Assembly: GCA_045637525.1 (NCBI GenBank)
Contig: JAZTZP010000137.1
Coordinates: 1 to 22,190, forward strand
Source: JAZTZP01 sp045637525
GTDB taxonomy: Bacteria; Bacillota; Clostridia; UBA1381
Length of the DNA: 22,190 bases
Direction of reading: 5' to 3'
The notes beneath the pieces are model-generated. The model worked only from the letters and a program-made list of their open reading frames with translations. It ran no database searches and was not told the origin of the DNA. Position numbers and translations under genes: made by a program. Each line of letters begins with the position of its first letter. Positions within the stretch are counted from its first letter, which is position 1. Shown here piece by piece: positions 22,085 to 22,190 of the stretch.

Positions 22085-22190
22085 ACAGTGAAATTTTTTG
22101 CCATAGGCAAAAAGTGAAATCCAACCATTATGGTTGGGTGAAATTCGCATAAATGCGAGTGAAATTTGCGGCCAATTTGCCGCAAGTTAT
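22085..22190. repeat. Multi-hairpin intergenic repeat, left-hand part (second copy)
   Basis: GTGAAAT linkers occur at 22088-22094, 22114-22120, 22138-22144 and 22159-22165. Between them lie stems at 22095-22113 (8 bp), 22121-22137 (7 bp) and 22147-22158, followed by a near-perfect 20-bp palindrome at 22166-22185. Positions 22131-22190 match 6-65 with one mismatch (22173 is C where 48 is A). The copy continues past the window edge in the same orientation as the one at the start. Confidence 0.8.

Noticed and set aside
1..22190. Window as a circular plasmid with overlapping ends
   Set aside because: The ends share an imperfect repeat rather than an exact overlap, and the content includes chromosomal ribosomal and nitrogen genes.

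Overview
The window looks like a piece of a low-GC Clostridia chromosome from a fibre- or pectin-degrading gut bacterium of the Oscillospirales/Monoglobales kind. This placement is inferred from gene content: type III glutamine synthetase, zinc-ligand bS18, beta-helix carbohydrate enzymes, an AraC regulator with an extracytoplasmic sensor, and LplB/YtcP-type sugar permeases. It also rests on intergenic hairpin repeats of a style common in gut Clostridia. No rRNA, tRNA, CRISPR, phage or transposase gene is visible.

Layout. 1-289: right-hand part of a multi-hairpin repeat. 290-2323: cytosolic right-handed beta-helix protein, probably a glycosidase. 2506-4284: ABC exporter with fused membrane and ATPase domains. 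4285-4580: two repeat modules, then the promoter and leader of the ribosomal operon. 4581-5670: rpsF-ssb-rpsR, ending in a clear terminator. 5671-6156: a 253-bp MITE-like element and a promoter. 6157-10735: a two-gene unit of a 1259-residue secreted protein with three tandem ~178-residue repeats and a translationally coupled lipoprotein N-acetylmuramoyl-L-alanine amidase. 10736-13046: glnN with an elaborate leader. 13193-15301 (minus): membrane-bound AraC regulator sharing a bidirectional terminator with glnN. 15302-15658: divergent control region. 15659-22053: operon of a 1499-residue secreted beta-helix/CBM protein and two sugar permeases. 22052-22190: left part of the same multi-hairpin repeat that opens the window.

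How the genes work together. The right third reads as a polysaccharide-use locus. The AraC protein would sense a ligand outside the membrane and activate the divergent operon; the secreted beta-helix protein would bind and cut a glycan; the two permeases would import fragments. The substrate-binding protein and ATPase normally needed are not in the window. The left beta-helix protein lacks a signal peptide and could process imported oligosaccharides. The middle holds housekeeping genes and an envelope pair (large surface protein plus amidase).

The most unusual signal is not a gene. It is a family of intergenic palindromes sharing the core AAATTATAGT, present at five places, some nearly empty and others enclosing or abutting larger hairpin trees. 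The most elaborate tree has four GTGAAAT linkers, then four ATTTCAC linkers, alternating with small hairpins. Both window ends lie inside this same repeat, which suggests the window is an assembly contig that broke there. Five of the six sigma-A promoters found carry an extended -10 TGn.
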